Source: Proteiniborus sp. DW1
GTDB taxonomy: Bacteria > Bacillota > Clostridia > Tissierellales > Proteiniboraceae
Length of the DNA: 64,000 nucleotides
Direction of reading: 5' to 3'
Assembly: GCF_900095305.1 (NCBI RefSeq)
Contig: NZ_FMDO01000030.1
Span: 62,001-126,000, forward strand
Shown here: positions 1 to 7,208 of the stretch, piece after piece
Layout of the letters: each line of letters begins with the position of its first letter
Numbering within the stretch: position 1 is the stretch's first letter
Program-made: the position numbers and the translations under genes
Notes under the pieces: generated by a model
Told to the model about the DNA's origin: nothing
The model's database searches: none
Seen by the model: only the letters and a program-made list of their open reading frames with translations

Positions 1-288
1 ATACCTTATATAAAATATGAAGATATTTCATTTTTACAGAATGTGTTTTTTCAGTACTAATTTTGCTTTTAATAGAGCAGTATCGACTTTTACAGAAATA
101 AGAAAGATAATATATGAATTAAGTGAAATAATTAGCTATAGAAATTAATAAAACCCAGAAAAGAGCTAATGCATTAGAAAAAATGTAGATTCCAAGGTAC
201 ACTAAAATTATTAAGTACATTGAAGAAGTATTTGAAGAAAAAGAAAGAGAAGATTTCTTTAGACTAATAAAAGTAAAGGATAAAAAAC
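1..288 (+). other. Left-edge DNA without an intact gene; possible decayed regulator tail
   Basis: No intact reading frame is visible. Positions about 201-290 read in one plus-strand frame as an acidic/basic helix (EEVFEEKEREDFFRLIK), which resembles the last helix of MarR-type regulators. The frame is broken upstream by a stop near position 193. A terminator hairpin follows directly, so this may be the decayed 3' end of a gene that began left of the window. The family guess is weak. Confidence 0.25.
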
Positions 289-319
289 AAGTCACAGTTT
301 TTTGTGGCTTATTTTTTTA
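289..319 (+). terminator. Intrinsic terminator
   Basis: An 8-bp stem (AAGTCACA paired with TGTGGCTT, one G-U pair) is followed by a run of seven T. It would end a transcript coming from the left edge. Confidence 0.6.
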
Positions 320-508
320 TACTTATATTCTTTAAGTACAAGGTAATATAGTTCATCTAATTAAAGAAACAAGGATTGTCTTCTATGGGAAAATTTTGAT
401 ACAATGAATATATATAGGTGACATTTGATTTGGAATAATCTCAATGCTTCTAAAAAGGTTAAGAAATGAGTGTGAAATATATCTCAATAAGAATAGAAAG
501 AGGAAAAC

Positions 509-612
509 TAGGGCAATGTGCACCACATCCCTTCGCTGGGAGCAAAGATCCCTCAGGAGGTCTATCTTCGGAGTCCAGCTTAAGGATGTCGCAAATACGA
601 GAACGTTAGGAG
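509..612 (+). repeat. Structured ~100-nt repeat, copy A
   Basis: This is the first of three diverged copies of one non-coding unit (others at 1376-1479 and 1693-1790). Shared blocks are TAGGGC(A/G)ATGTG, then a CACCACAT-like block making a small hairpin ATGTG-NNN-CACAT, then GAGCAAAG, then (A/G)TCCAGCT, and a terminal (G/A)GA(C/T)GTCGCAAATA block ending near GTTAGG. Copy A lies just upstream of the membrane-protein gene at 638. The three copies sit between small genes, as a cassette-associated or mobile element would. I do not recognise the family. Confidence 0.6.
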
Positions 613-637
613 ACATATCGAAAGGGGAGAATAGATT

Positions 638-1240
638 ATGATTGTAAGGTATTTCCTTTCATTAGTTATGATAGGAATGGGATACATGCTAATAAGGGAG
701 AGTAAAAAGTTATCTAGTAATAGAGACTTGATTTCTAGGACAATAGAAGCTGCTGGATACATTATCTGTTGTCAATTATTTTTGCTTCTTTTTGAAGATA
801 TATTGCACGGCTATTTTAAATGGGAGTATGTATCCACTTTTTATTGGATAATTTTTATAACAACTATATCAATAATATTATTTTGTATAGTGTTTATCAA
901 AGCAGATTTGCATACAAATGCTAGGTTTTTAATTTATTCATGTTCTTTGGAACAAATCATAAATACTATTGAGTCAATTTTCAAGAAAAACGATATAAGT
1001 TTTGATAAAAAAGATTTTTTTGGTTGGGTAAATGAAGGGATTCAGTATACCATTTTAGACTCTGAGGGAGAAATTTTACTGTATGAGTCTAAGAATGGAG
1101 ATTGCTATAAAATTGATATTAAGAAGTTTAGAAAATTAAAAAATAAAAAGTTAATTACTGATATTGACACAGCATCTGAAGAGTTAAGAGATAAAGCTAT
1201 TATTGATAAAGTTAAGCAGAAAGAAAAAAACATGGTCTAA
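638..1240 (+). CDS. Hypothetical membrane protein (200 aa)
   Basis: I do not recognise this protein. The N-terminal ~95 residues contain three hydrophobic stretches (about residues 2-18, 40-55 and 66-88) that look like membrane segments. They are followed by a ~105-residue soluble, lysine-rich tail likely to face the cytoplasm. The ATG is preceded by GGGGAG with an 8-base gap, so the start is well supported. The gene stands between copies A and B of the dispersed repeat and has no operon partner. A 20-codon hydrophobic open frame (1243-1305) follows immediately and is probably a fragment. Isolated position and flanking repeats suggest accessory DNA. Confidence 0.6.
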   Translation: MIVRYFLSLVMIGMGYMLIRESKKLSSNRDLISRTIEAAGYIICCQLFLLLFEDILHGYFKWEYVSTFYWIIFITTISIILFCIVFIKADLHTNARFLIYSCSLEQIINTIESIFKKNDISFDKKDFFGWVNEGIQYTILDSEGEILLYESKNGDCYKIDIKKFRKLKNKKLITDIDTASEELRDKAIIDKVKQKEKNMV

Positions 1241-1317
1241 TTATGATGTTCGTAGGGATTATTTTTGCGGTAGCATATATATGTATTGGAATATTCTATA
1301 GGTAAGAAAAAGTCTGT

Positions 1318-1374
1318 TGCCTCAGTACGATTGCCTAACAATATATTTTCGCAAGGATGCAGTCGGACTGAGCC
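1318..1374 (+). repeat. Long imperfect stem-loop leading into repeat copy B
   Basis: A 14-base arm (CTCAGTACGATTGC, from 1321) pairs with GCAGTCGGACTGAG (ending about 1372) at 12 of 14 positions. The loop contains GCCTAAC. It directly precedes repeat copy B and may be part of the same element. No equivalent stem was found in front of copy A. Confidence 0.5.
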
Positions 1375-1375
1375 C

Positions 1376-1479
1376 TAGGGCGATGTGTACCACATTCCTT
1401 TATCGAGAGCAAAGCTCCACTTTGGGGAATGTTTCTGAGATCCAGCTCAGGGACGTCGCAAATATGGGATCTTAGATGA
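1376..1479 (+). repeat. Structured ~100-nt repeat, copy B
   Basis: This is the best match to copy A. It shares the TAGGGCGATGTG-TAC-CACAT hairpin, GAGCAAAG, ATCCAGCT and GGACGTCGCAAATA blocks in the same order and spacing. Paired ATGTG/CACAT arms are kept in A and B while the loop changes, consistent with a folded RNA or single-stranded DNA. No reading frame is shared between the copies. Confidence 0.6.
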
Positions 1480-1593
1480 TATTATTATTCCTATTTAACA
1501 TACTGCTAGGGAACGGCTACCGTGGGTTTCTGTTAAGAAAGGAGCTTTATTATGCTAGGATTACCAACATAATATTCTGAGGAAGGAAATTGT
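1480..1593 (+). other. Gap with a small hairpin before the kinase fragment
   Basis: TTTAACA near 1494 and TGTTAAG near 1532 could pair around an inner ACGG-CTA-CCGT hairpin. GAGGAAGGAAATTGT then supplies the ribosome site for the ATG at 1594. Nothing else was seen. Confidence 0.35.
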
Positions 1594-1788
1594 ATGAAAA
1601 ATCTATTGTTTTTATGTGGACCCAACGGGATAGGAAAAACCACAATATCTAAGGAAATAGTTAGGCAGTTGCCTAACACTGCTTATGTTGATTCTGAACC
1701 ACAACCCTTCACCAGGAGCCAAGCACTGCCAAGAGGTCTAGCTATAGGGTCCGATTCATGGACGTCACAAATTGGGGGTGTTAAATGA
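1594..1788 (+). pseudogene. P-loop kinase/ATPase, truncated by repeat copy C
   Basis: The first ~35 residues are a clean P-loop start: hydrophobic strand, Walker A motif GPNGIGKTT (about residues 9-17), and a helix ending in LPNTAYVDSE, as in small nucleoside-kinase-like or AAA ATPases that phosphorylate or hydrolyse through a P-loop. After residue 36 the sequence matches repeat copy C rather than protein, and the frame ends at 64 residues. Members of such families are usually 150-200 residues, so catalytic and lid regions are lost. The ribosome site and start are intact, so the fragment may still be translated. Insertion of the repeat is inferred from the sudden change. Confidence 0.6.
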
Positions 1789-1790
1789 GG
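1693..1790 (+). repeat. Structured ~100-nt repeat, copy C (most diverged)
   Basis: It shares CCACANCCCTTC, GGAGC(C/A)AAG, AAGAGGTCTA and GGACGTCACAAATTGGGG with copies A and B, in the same order. It lies inside the kinase fragment, which loses its family sequence at this point. Its end, GGTGTTAAAT, is compatible with a recombination-core-like sequence, but no recombinase is nearby. Confidence 0.5.
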
Positions 1791-1852
1791 ACAATGATGT
1801 GGAGAATGAAAGTATCTGAAATTAAATATGAAAATTTAACTAATGATGTATA

Positions 1853-2092
1853 GATAAAATACTCTTTGAAGACATTTCAGATGATGGAATGGATGGAGAT
1901 TGAATCCTTGTTTTTGGCAGTAGTAAACTATTCAATTTAAAAGATAATCCACCGTTCATTGTGAGGTTATCATACTTAGTTATAAAAACTGTAATTGAAT
2001 ATTCGATAAATAAATGCTATGATAAATGTGGTCATTATAGATTTATTATCAAAGAAAATGAGAAAAATCACAAGAAAAGAGGTGTAAAATGA
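1853..2092 (+). pseudogene. Decayed gene remnant, possibly YdcF/ElyC-like at its start
   Basis: Reading from 1853 gives an open frame except for one in-frame TGA at 1901-1903, falling in ...DDGMDGD-stop-ILVFGSSK... . The acidic segment followed by a hydrophobic strand and GSS resembles the opening of YdcF/ElyC (DUF218) proteins, where a cysteine often stands at the position of the stop. The downstream ~60 residues no longer match that family in my reading. No start codon or ribosome site is evident. Its final TGA overlaps the ATG of the phosphate transporter. Family assignment is tentative; the pseudogene state is clear. Confidence 0.4.
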
Positions 2093-3141
2093 CTGTTACA
2101 CTTGTAGATTATCTAAATCAACTTATTTCTAATCCAACCCTTATAATTACAACCTTATTAACCTTAGGAGTTATATTAGTTAATGGTTGGACAGATGCTC
2201 CAAATGCTATTGCTACCTGTGTATCTACACGTTCCATGACTCCACGTGGAGCTATTATATTGGCAGCTGTCTTTAACTTTCTTGGTGTTTTATTTATGAC
2301 AATGTTTAATGCGACAGTAGCACAGACTATTTATAAGATGGTTGACTTTGGAGGAGACCCTTATGATGCACTAGTAGCACTTTGTGCTGCACTTTTTGCC
2401 ATTGTGCTATGGGCTACAGCAGCTTGGTGGTTTGGAATTCCAACTAGTGAGAGTCATGCATTGATTGCTGGCATATCTGGTGCAGCTATTGCACTTCAAG
2501 GAGGAATAAGCGGAATTAATCCTGATGAATGGATTAAGGTCCTTTATGGAATAGTGCTTTCAACTTTGATGGGTTTCGTACTAGGTGCTTTAGTTGTAAA
2601 AGCAATTGAGTTAATTTTTAAGAGCTTTGATAGAAGAAAAACTTTTTCATTCTTCAAAAATGCTCAGATTATGGCTAGTGCAGGCATGGCATTTATGCAT
2701 GGAGCACAGGATGGACAGAAATTCATGGGAGTATTTATGCTAAGTGCATTTTTAGCTCAAGGGCAAGCATCGGTGATAGAGTTTGTTATTCCAATCTGGT
2801 TGATTATTCTTTGCTCTGCAGTAATGGCTTTAGGTACTTCCATAGGTGGTTATCGTATTATTAAGGCAGTGGGTATGGATATGGTTAAGCTTAGCACATA
2901 CCAAGGCTTTTCTGCTGATTTAGCAGCAGTTATTTCTTTGTTCACAGCATCAATTTTCGGGCTACCTGTTAGCACAACTCATACAAAGACAACAGCTATT
3001 ATGGGAGTAGGTGCTGCAAAGCGTGTATCATCTGTAAACTGGGGTATAGTAGGTGAAATGGTGTTAGCATGGATATTAACCTTCCCAGGATGCGGACTAA
3101 TAGGCTTTTTCATGGCTATGCTATTTATGAGAATATTTTAA
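2089..3141 (+). CDS. pit: PiT-family inorganic phosphate transporter
   Basis: An integral membrane symporter for low-affinity phosphate (as metal-phosphate) uptake. The protein (350 aa) shows the duplicated PiT signature: GWTDAPNAIATCVSTRSM near residues 33-50, and GLPVSTTHTKTTAIMGVG near residues 292-310. Many hydrophobic helices separate the two halves. Length matches bacterial PiT proteins of the short type. The ATG is preceded by AGAGGTG with a 4-base gap. The DUF47 gene follows 29 bases later, the standard partner arrangement, and both end at one terminator at 3803-3848. The exact ion used cannot be read from sequence. Confidence 0.93.
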   Translation: MTVTLVDYLNQLISNPTLIITTLLTLGVILVNGWTDAPNAIATCVSTRSMTPRGAIILAAVFNFLGVLFMTMFNATVAQTIYKMVDFGGDPYDALVALCAALFAIVLWATAAWWFGIPTSESHALIAGISGAAIALQGGISGINPDEWIKVLYGIVLSTLMGFVLGALVVKAIELIFKSFDRRKTFSFFKNAQIMASAGMAFMHGAQDGQKFMGVFMLSAFLAQGQASVIEFVIPIWLIILCSAVMALGTSIGGYRIIKAVGMDMVKLSTYQGFSADLAAVISLFTASIFGLPVSTTHTKTTAIMGVGAAKRVSSVNWGIVGEMVLAWILTFPGCGLIGFFMAMLFMRIF

Positions 3142-3170
3142 TATAAAATATTAATGAAAAGAGGTAGAAT

Positions 3171-3794
3171 ATGGCTCGTAAAAAGGATGTTAATTATTTT
3201 GATACTTTTGTGGAATTAGCAGAGTATTCTTGTCAAGCTGCAAATTTATTAAACGAAATCGTAAACAACTTTAAAGCAGATGAGCTACAGCAAAGAATGA
3301 AAGAAATGCATACTATAGAACATAGTGGAGATGAAGCTAGGCATGTGATGATAAAAAGGCTTGCAAAAGAGTTCATCACTCCAATAGAGCGTGAGGATAT
3401 TATGGCTATGGCAGATTCTATAGATGAAGTAACAGATACTATTGAAGATGTTTTAATGTGTATGTATATGTATAATGTTTCATATGTGCGCGAAGATGCA
3501 TTGAGGATGACAGAAATCGTTGTAAAGTGTTGTGATGCTCTTAAACAAATGTTGAGTGAGTTCCATAATTTCAGAAAGTCTCAGACATTACATAATCTAG
3601 TTGTGGAAATCAATAATTTTGAGGAAGAAGCAGACAAACTGTTTATGGAAGCAATAAGAAATCTGTATGTAACATGCAAGGATGTTTTAGAAATTACAGC
3701 ATGGGATAAAATCTACAACTATTTAGAAAAATGTTGCGATGTATGCGAAAATGTTTCTAGTGTAGTAGAAAGTGTGATAATGAAGAATTCATAA
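3171..3794 (+). CDS. DUF47 (PhoU-like) accessory protein of the phosphate transporter
   Basis: A 207-residue, almost all-helical cytoplasmic protein of the DUF47/PhoU-like family (Pit accessory protein). It has the family's acidic helical pattern, with E..GDEARH near residues 49-55 and TPIEREDIMAMADSIDEVTD near residues 69-89, whose acidic side chains bind metal in PhoU-type bundles. It lies 29 bases after pit with its own AGAGGT ribosome site and shares its terminator. In known systems the partner modulates Pit transport or phosphate sensing; the mechanism here is inferred from the pairing. The family is secure, the role only general. Confidence 0.9.
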   Translation: MARKKDVNYFDTFVELAEYSCQAANLLNEIVNNFKADELQQRMKEMHTIEHSGDEARHVMIKRLAKEFITPIEREDIMAMADSIDEVTDTIEDVLMCMYMYNVSYVREDALRMTEIVVKCCDALKQMLSEFHNFRKSQTLHNLVVEINNFEEEADKLFMEAIRNLYVTCKDVLEITAWDKIYNYLEKCCDVCENVSSVVESVIMKNS

Positions 3795-3802
3795 TATATT
3801 TA

Positions 3803-3848
3803 AAAGCACAGAGTATAGACGATAATAATCTTGTACTCTGTGCTTTTT
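3803..3848. terminator. Bidirectional terminator between pit operon and aspA
   Basis: AAAGCACAGAGTA pairs perfectly with TACTCTGTGCTTT, with a T run on the plus side and TTTTAAAT on the minus side. It can end both converging transcripts. Confidence 0.85.
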
Positions 3849-3865
3849 ATATTCCATATAAAATA

Positions 3866-5314
3866 TTATAGGTCGATTTTTTTATTTTCCATTAAGAATT
3901 TTGCTGATATTCCTGGCTCTGTCATATGTATTGGGTCTAATACAGCATCTAGCTCTGATTCATTTAAAATATTATTTTCTAATATAATATTTCTTATAGG
4001 TTTACCAGTACTCATTGCTAATTTTGCAATTTCTGCAGCTTTTTTATATCCTATATGTGGACAAATAGCAGTGACAATTCCAATACTATTTTCAACTAAG
4101 TCTCTACATCTTTCCTTGTTTGCAGTAATTCCCTTAATACAATTTTCAGTGAGTGTGTTTATTCCGTTAGCTAGCATTTCTATAGATTGGAACAGATTGA
4201 AGAAAATTAATGGTTCAAAAGCATTTAACTCTAATTGTCCTGCTTCTGCAGCCATAGTTATTGCAACGTCATTACCTATAATCTTAAATGCTACTTGACT
4301 CATAACCTCTGGAATAACAGGATTAACCTTGCCTGGCATTATGGAAGAACCATTTTGTTTTGGTGGAAGATTAATTTCACCAAAGCCAGTTCTTGGTCCA
4401 GATGACATAAGCCTAAGGTCATTTGAAATTTTAGATAAGCTAACAGCACATGTTTTAATAGCAGAGGAAACAGATACAAAGCAATCTAAGTTTTGTGTTG
4501 AATCTACTAAGTCTTCTGCTTGGTGAAAATCAAAGCCAGTGACTAAACTAAGGTTAGGTACTACTCTGTCAAAATACTCATCATCAGCATTTACACCTGT
4601 ACCTATTGCAGTTCCACCCATATTTACAACTTTAAGTTCTTCTTGAACCTTAGTAATTCTAGCTATATCTCTTTTTATTACAGAACTATAAGCTTTAAAT
4701 TCTTGACCTAATCTAATAGGTACAGCATCTTGCATTTGGGTTCTTCCCATTTTAATTACGTCATTAAATTCTAATGATTTTTCTAAAAGTGCAGCATGTA
4801 ACTTTTCTAACTCTCTAATAACCTTAGGAAGTAGCTTTAAAATAGTAATTTTACCTGCAGTAGGAATAACATCGTTTGTAGATTGTCCCATATTCACATG
4901 GTCATTTGGATGAACAAAATCATATGCTCCTTTTTCTCCACCTAACATTTCGTTAGCTCTGTTAGCAACAACCTCATTTATATTCATATTAGCAGAAGTA
5001 CCTGCTCCACCTTGAATAGGGTCAACAATAAACTCATCATGAAGATTTCCTACAAGTATTTCATCGCATGCTTGAACAATTGCACTTTCAATCTTTTTAG
5101 TTAGCAATCCAACTTCTCTATTTGTTATTGCAGATGCTTTTTTTACAAGAGCAAGACTATTTATGAATTCTTCATGCATTCTAGTACCAGTTATATTAAA
5201 GTTCTCAGCTGCTCTTAAGGTTTGGACACCGTAATATGCATCTATAGGAACTTGTTTCGTACCTATAGAATCGCTTTCTTCTCTAAAATTGGTGAAACTG
5301 TCTGTTATACTCAT
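3866..5314 (-). CDS. aspA: Aspartate ammonia-lyase (aspartase)
   Basis: Converts L-aspartate to fumarate and ammonia in the cytosol. The 482 residues match the fumarase/aspartase superfamily in length. The signature GSSIMPGKVNP (near residues 324-334) is the flexible catalytic loop, and GGAGTSANMN and the GRTQMQDA region are the other two conserved active-site blocks. The aspartase class is favoured over class II fumarase by the loop form and by the separate class I fumarase nearby. It is transcribed away from the fumAB-malic enzyme genes, but together they make an aspartate-to-pyruvate route. AAGGGGG precedes the ATG. Its upstream region (5315-5787) is shared with the divergent fumarase operon. 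Confidence 0.92.
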   Translation of the reverse strand: MSITDSFTNFREESDSIGTKQVPIDAYYGVQTLRAAENFNITGTRMHEEFINSLALVKKASAITNREVGLLTKKIESAIVQACDEILVGNLHDEFIVDPIQGGAGTSANMNINEVVANRANEMLGGEKGAYDFVHPNDHVNMGQSTNDVIPTAGKITILKLLPKVIRELEKLHAALLEKSLEFNDVIKMGRTQMQDAVPIRLGQEFKAYSSVIKRDIARITKVQEELKVVNMGGTAIGTGVNADDEYFDRVVPNLSLVTGFDFHQAEDLVDSTQNLDCFVSVSSAIKTCAVSLSKISNDLRLMSSGPRTGFGEINLPPKQNGSSIMPGKVNPVIPEVMSQVAFKIIGNDVAITMAAEAGQLELNAFEPLIFFNLFQSIEMLANGINTLTENCIKGITANKERCRDLVENSIGIVTAICPHIGYKKAAEIAKLAMSTGKPIRNIILENNILNESELDAVLDPIHMTEPGISAKFLMENKKIDL

Positions 5315-5787
5315 ATTATTTATCCCCCTTATGGATGATTATTGTATTGAAACTTAGATAATAGATATTAGTTTAAAACAACATGACTAAACGTCCAGAC
5401 CGAGAATACTCTACCTGAACTTAAAATTATAAGGCTTTAACTTTTTACTCATGTAGTTTAAAAAAACAACAAATATCACATGCAAACCAATTATAGCCCT
5501 TTTTAATAAAATAATCAACTAGATGTCGAACTATGTCTTAAAAAAATCTTACTGATGTTCATTTCATGGCAACATCTACTAATCGTTGAAATATAAAGAA
5601 TATTTAATAAATTACGTTTTGTTCAAATTGTAAAGAAACTAGGTTGATTATTGGATTAATAACAGATAGTCTATCCTAGAAAACAATCTTTTTTGTCGAT
5701 AAAGAAGGATTTTGAACTTACTCATAGAATATAGGAACATGAATATGAGTGAATCGTAGCATATAAAATCAAAATGAGGTGACAATA
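5315..5787. other. Intergenic region between divergent aspA and fumarase genes
   Basis: About 470 AT-rich bases must hold the promoters of both divergent units. No riboswitch, terminator or convincing small gene was seen. The only clear element is the GAGGTG ribosome site for the fumarase alpha subunit at 5776-5781. Confidence 0.5.
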
Positions 5788-6630
5788 TTGCGAGAAATAG
5801 ATGTAAATATCATACAAAAGCTAGTAGCAGAGAAATGTATATCTTCTAATATTTTCATAGAAGAAGACATAATGAATGCTTTTAAAGAGGCTAAAGAAAA
5901 AGAAAGCTCCACCGTTGGAAATATGATATTGGATATGTTAATTAAGAATGCAGAAGTAGCCAAGGAAGAGGCTATACCTTTATGTCAGGATACAGGAATG
6001 GTGGTAGCCTTTGTAGAGGTTGGACAAGAAGTTCATTTTGTAAATGGAAATGTAACTGATGCCATAAATAAAGGTGTAATTGATGGTTATAGAGATGGTT
6101 ACTTAAGAAAATCAGTTGTAGATGATCCACTTCTTAGAAATAATACTAAAAATAATTCGCCAGCAGTTATTTACTACAATATAGTGCCAGGAGATAAAGT
6201 TAAAATAGAGCTTATGTTCAAGGGCTTTGGCAGTGAGAACATGAGTCAAGTTAAAATGCTCAAGCCTTCAGATGGAGAAGAAGGAGTATTTGATTTTGTA
6301 ATAAAGGCAGTTAAAGATGCAGGACCAAATCCTTGTCCACCTATTATAGTAGGGGTAGGCATAGGAGGTACTATGGATAAGGCTGCTAATTTAGCAAAAT
6401 ATTCATTAATTAGGCCGATTGGATCTAGGAACAAGTTAGAACATCTTGCAAGACTAGAAGAAAGACTACTAGAGAAAATAAATACATTAGGAATAGGTCC
6501 GCAGGGTTTAGGAGGAGTTACTACTGCATTAGACGTGCATATTGAGTCCTATCCTACACATATTGCTGGGCTTCCAGTAGCAGTAAATATTAACTGCCAT
6601 TCTTCTAGACATAGTACCATAGTTTTATAA
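5788..6630 (+). CDS. fumA: Class I fumarate hydratase, alpha (N-terminal) subunit
   Basis: This is the N-terminal subunit of the oxygen-sensitive [4Fe-4S] class I hydro-lyases (fumarase, tartrate dehydratase). It hydrates fumarate to malate with the beta subunit at 6657. Cluster cysteines are visible in PLCQDTGM (near residue 60), GPNPCPP (near residue 180) and NINCHSSRH (near residue 271), the expected three. An upstream GTG (5779) lies inside the ribosome site GAGGTG, so I start at the TTG at 5788, six bases downstream, giving 280 residues. Fumarase, mesaconase and tartrate dehydratase cannot be separated by sequence alone; aspartase and malic enzyme neighbours favour fumarase, with mesaconate as a possible second substrate. 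Confidence 0.9.
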   Translation: MREIDVNIIQKLVAEKCISSNIFIEEDIMNAFKEAKEKESSTVGNMILDMLIKNAEVAKEEAIPLCQDTGMVVAFVEVGQEVHFVNGNVTDAINKGVIDGYRDGYLRKSVVDDPLLRNNTKNNSPAVIYYNIVPGDKVKIELMFKGFGSENMSQVKMLKPSDGEEGVFDFVIKAVKDAGPNPCPPIIVGVGIGGTMDKAANLAKYSLIRPIGSRNKLEHLARLEERLLEKINTLGIGPQGLGGVTTALDVHIESYPTHIAGLPVAVNINCHSSRHSTIVL

Positions 6631-6656
6631 TTATATTTAGACTAGAGGTGAAAAAA

Positions 6657-7193
6657 ATGACTATAAAATCGATAAACACTCCACTAACTAAGGATGTGTT
6701 AGGAGAACTTAGAGCTGGTGATGTAGTCTCTCTAACAGGTACAATTTATACAGGAAGGGACGCTGCTCATAAACGCTTAATGGAAACAATAAAAAACAAG
6801 GAAGAACTTCCATTTGATATAAAAGATGCAGTGATTTTTTATGTTGGCCCGACTCCTGCAAAGCCTGGAAAGGTTATAGGTGCTGCTGGTCCTACAACTA
6901 GCTATAGAATGGATAGTATGACTGTTCCCCTACTAGAACTAGGATTATCGGGCATGATTGGAAAGGGATTAAGAAGTGATGAAGTTATTGAAGGCATGAA
7001 AAAGTATGGAGCAGTATACTTTGCAGCAGTAGGTGGTGCAGGTGCTTTAATAGCAAGCTCTGTTAAGGAATCAGAAGTAGTAGCCTATGATGATTTAGGT
7101 ACAGAGGCCATCAGAAAATTAAGAGTGGAAAATATGCCTTTAATAGTATGTATAGATACTTACGGAAACAATCTATATGAAAATAACAAATAG
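6657..7193 (+). CDS. fumB: Class I fumarate hydratase, beta (C-terminal) subunit
   Basis: A 178-residue swivelling C-terminal domain of class I hydro-lyases; it completes the active site with the alpha subunit and lies 26 bases after it. Family blocks visible are LRAGDVVSLTGTIYTGRDAAHKR (about residues 16-38), YVGPTPAKPGKVIGAAGPTTS (about 62-82), GKG and the AAVGGAGAL stretch. The track-longest start at 6648 is a GTG inside AGAGGTG; the ATG at 6657 has the right six-base spacing. Separate alpha and beta genes are the usual clostridial arrangement. The malic enzyme gene follows 15 bases later, so the three genes form one operon. Confidence 0.9.
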   Translation: MTIKSINTPLTKDVLGELRAGDVVSLTGTIYTGRDAAHKRLMETIKNKEELPFDIKDAVIFYVGPTPAKPGKVIGAAGPTTSYRMDSMTVPLLELGLSGMIGKGLRSDEVIEGMKKYGAVYFAAVGGAGALIASSVKESEVVAYDDLGTEAIRKLRVENMPLIVCIDTYGNNLYENNK

Positions 7194-7208
7194 GAGAGGA
7201 TAAGGTTC

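Noticed and set aside
509-612. c-di-GMP (GEMM) riboswitch in repeat copy A
   Set aside because: GGGCAA and GAGCAAAG-like pieces recall GEMM, but the order and helices do not fit and the tetraloop-receptor parts are missing.
444-641. 65-residue plus-strand frame at repeat copy A
   Set aside because: It has no ribosome site and most of it is the repeat sequence, which is not conserved as protein in the other copies.
3831-4298. 155-residue plus-strand frame
   Set aside because: It is antisense to aspA, whose family signature is unambiguous.
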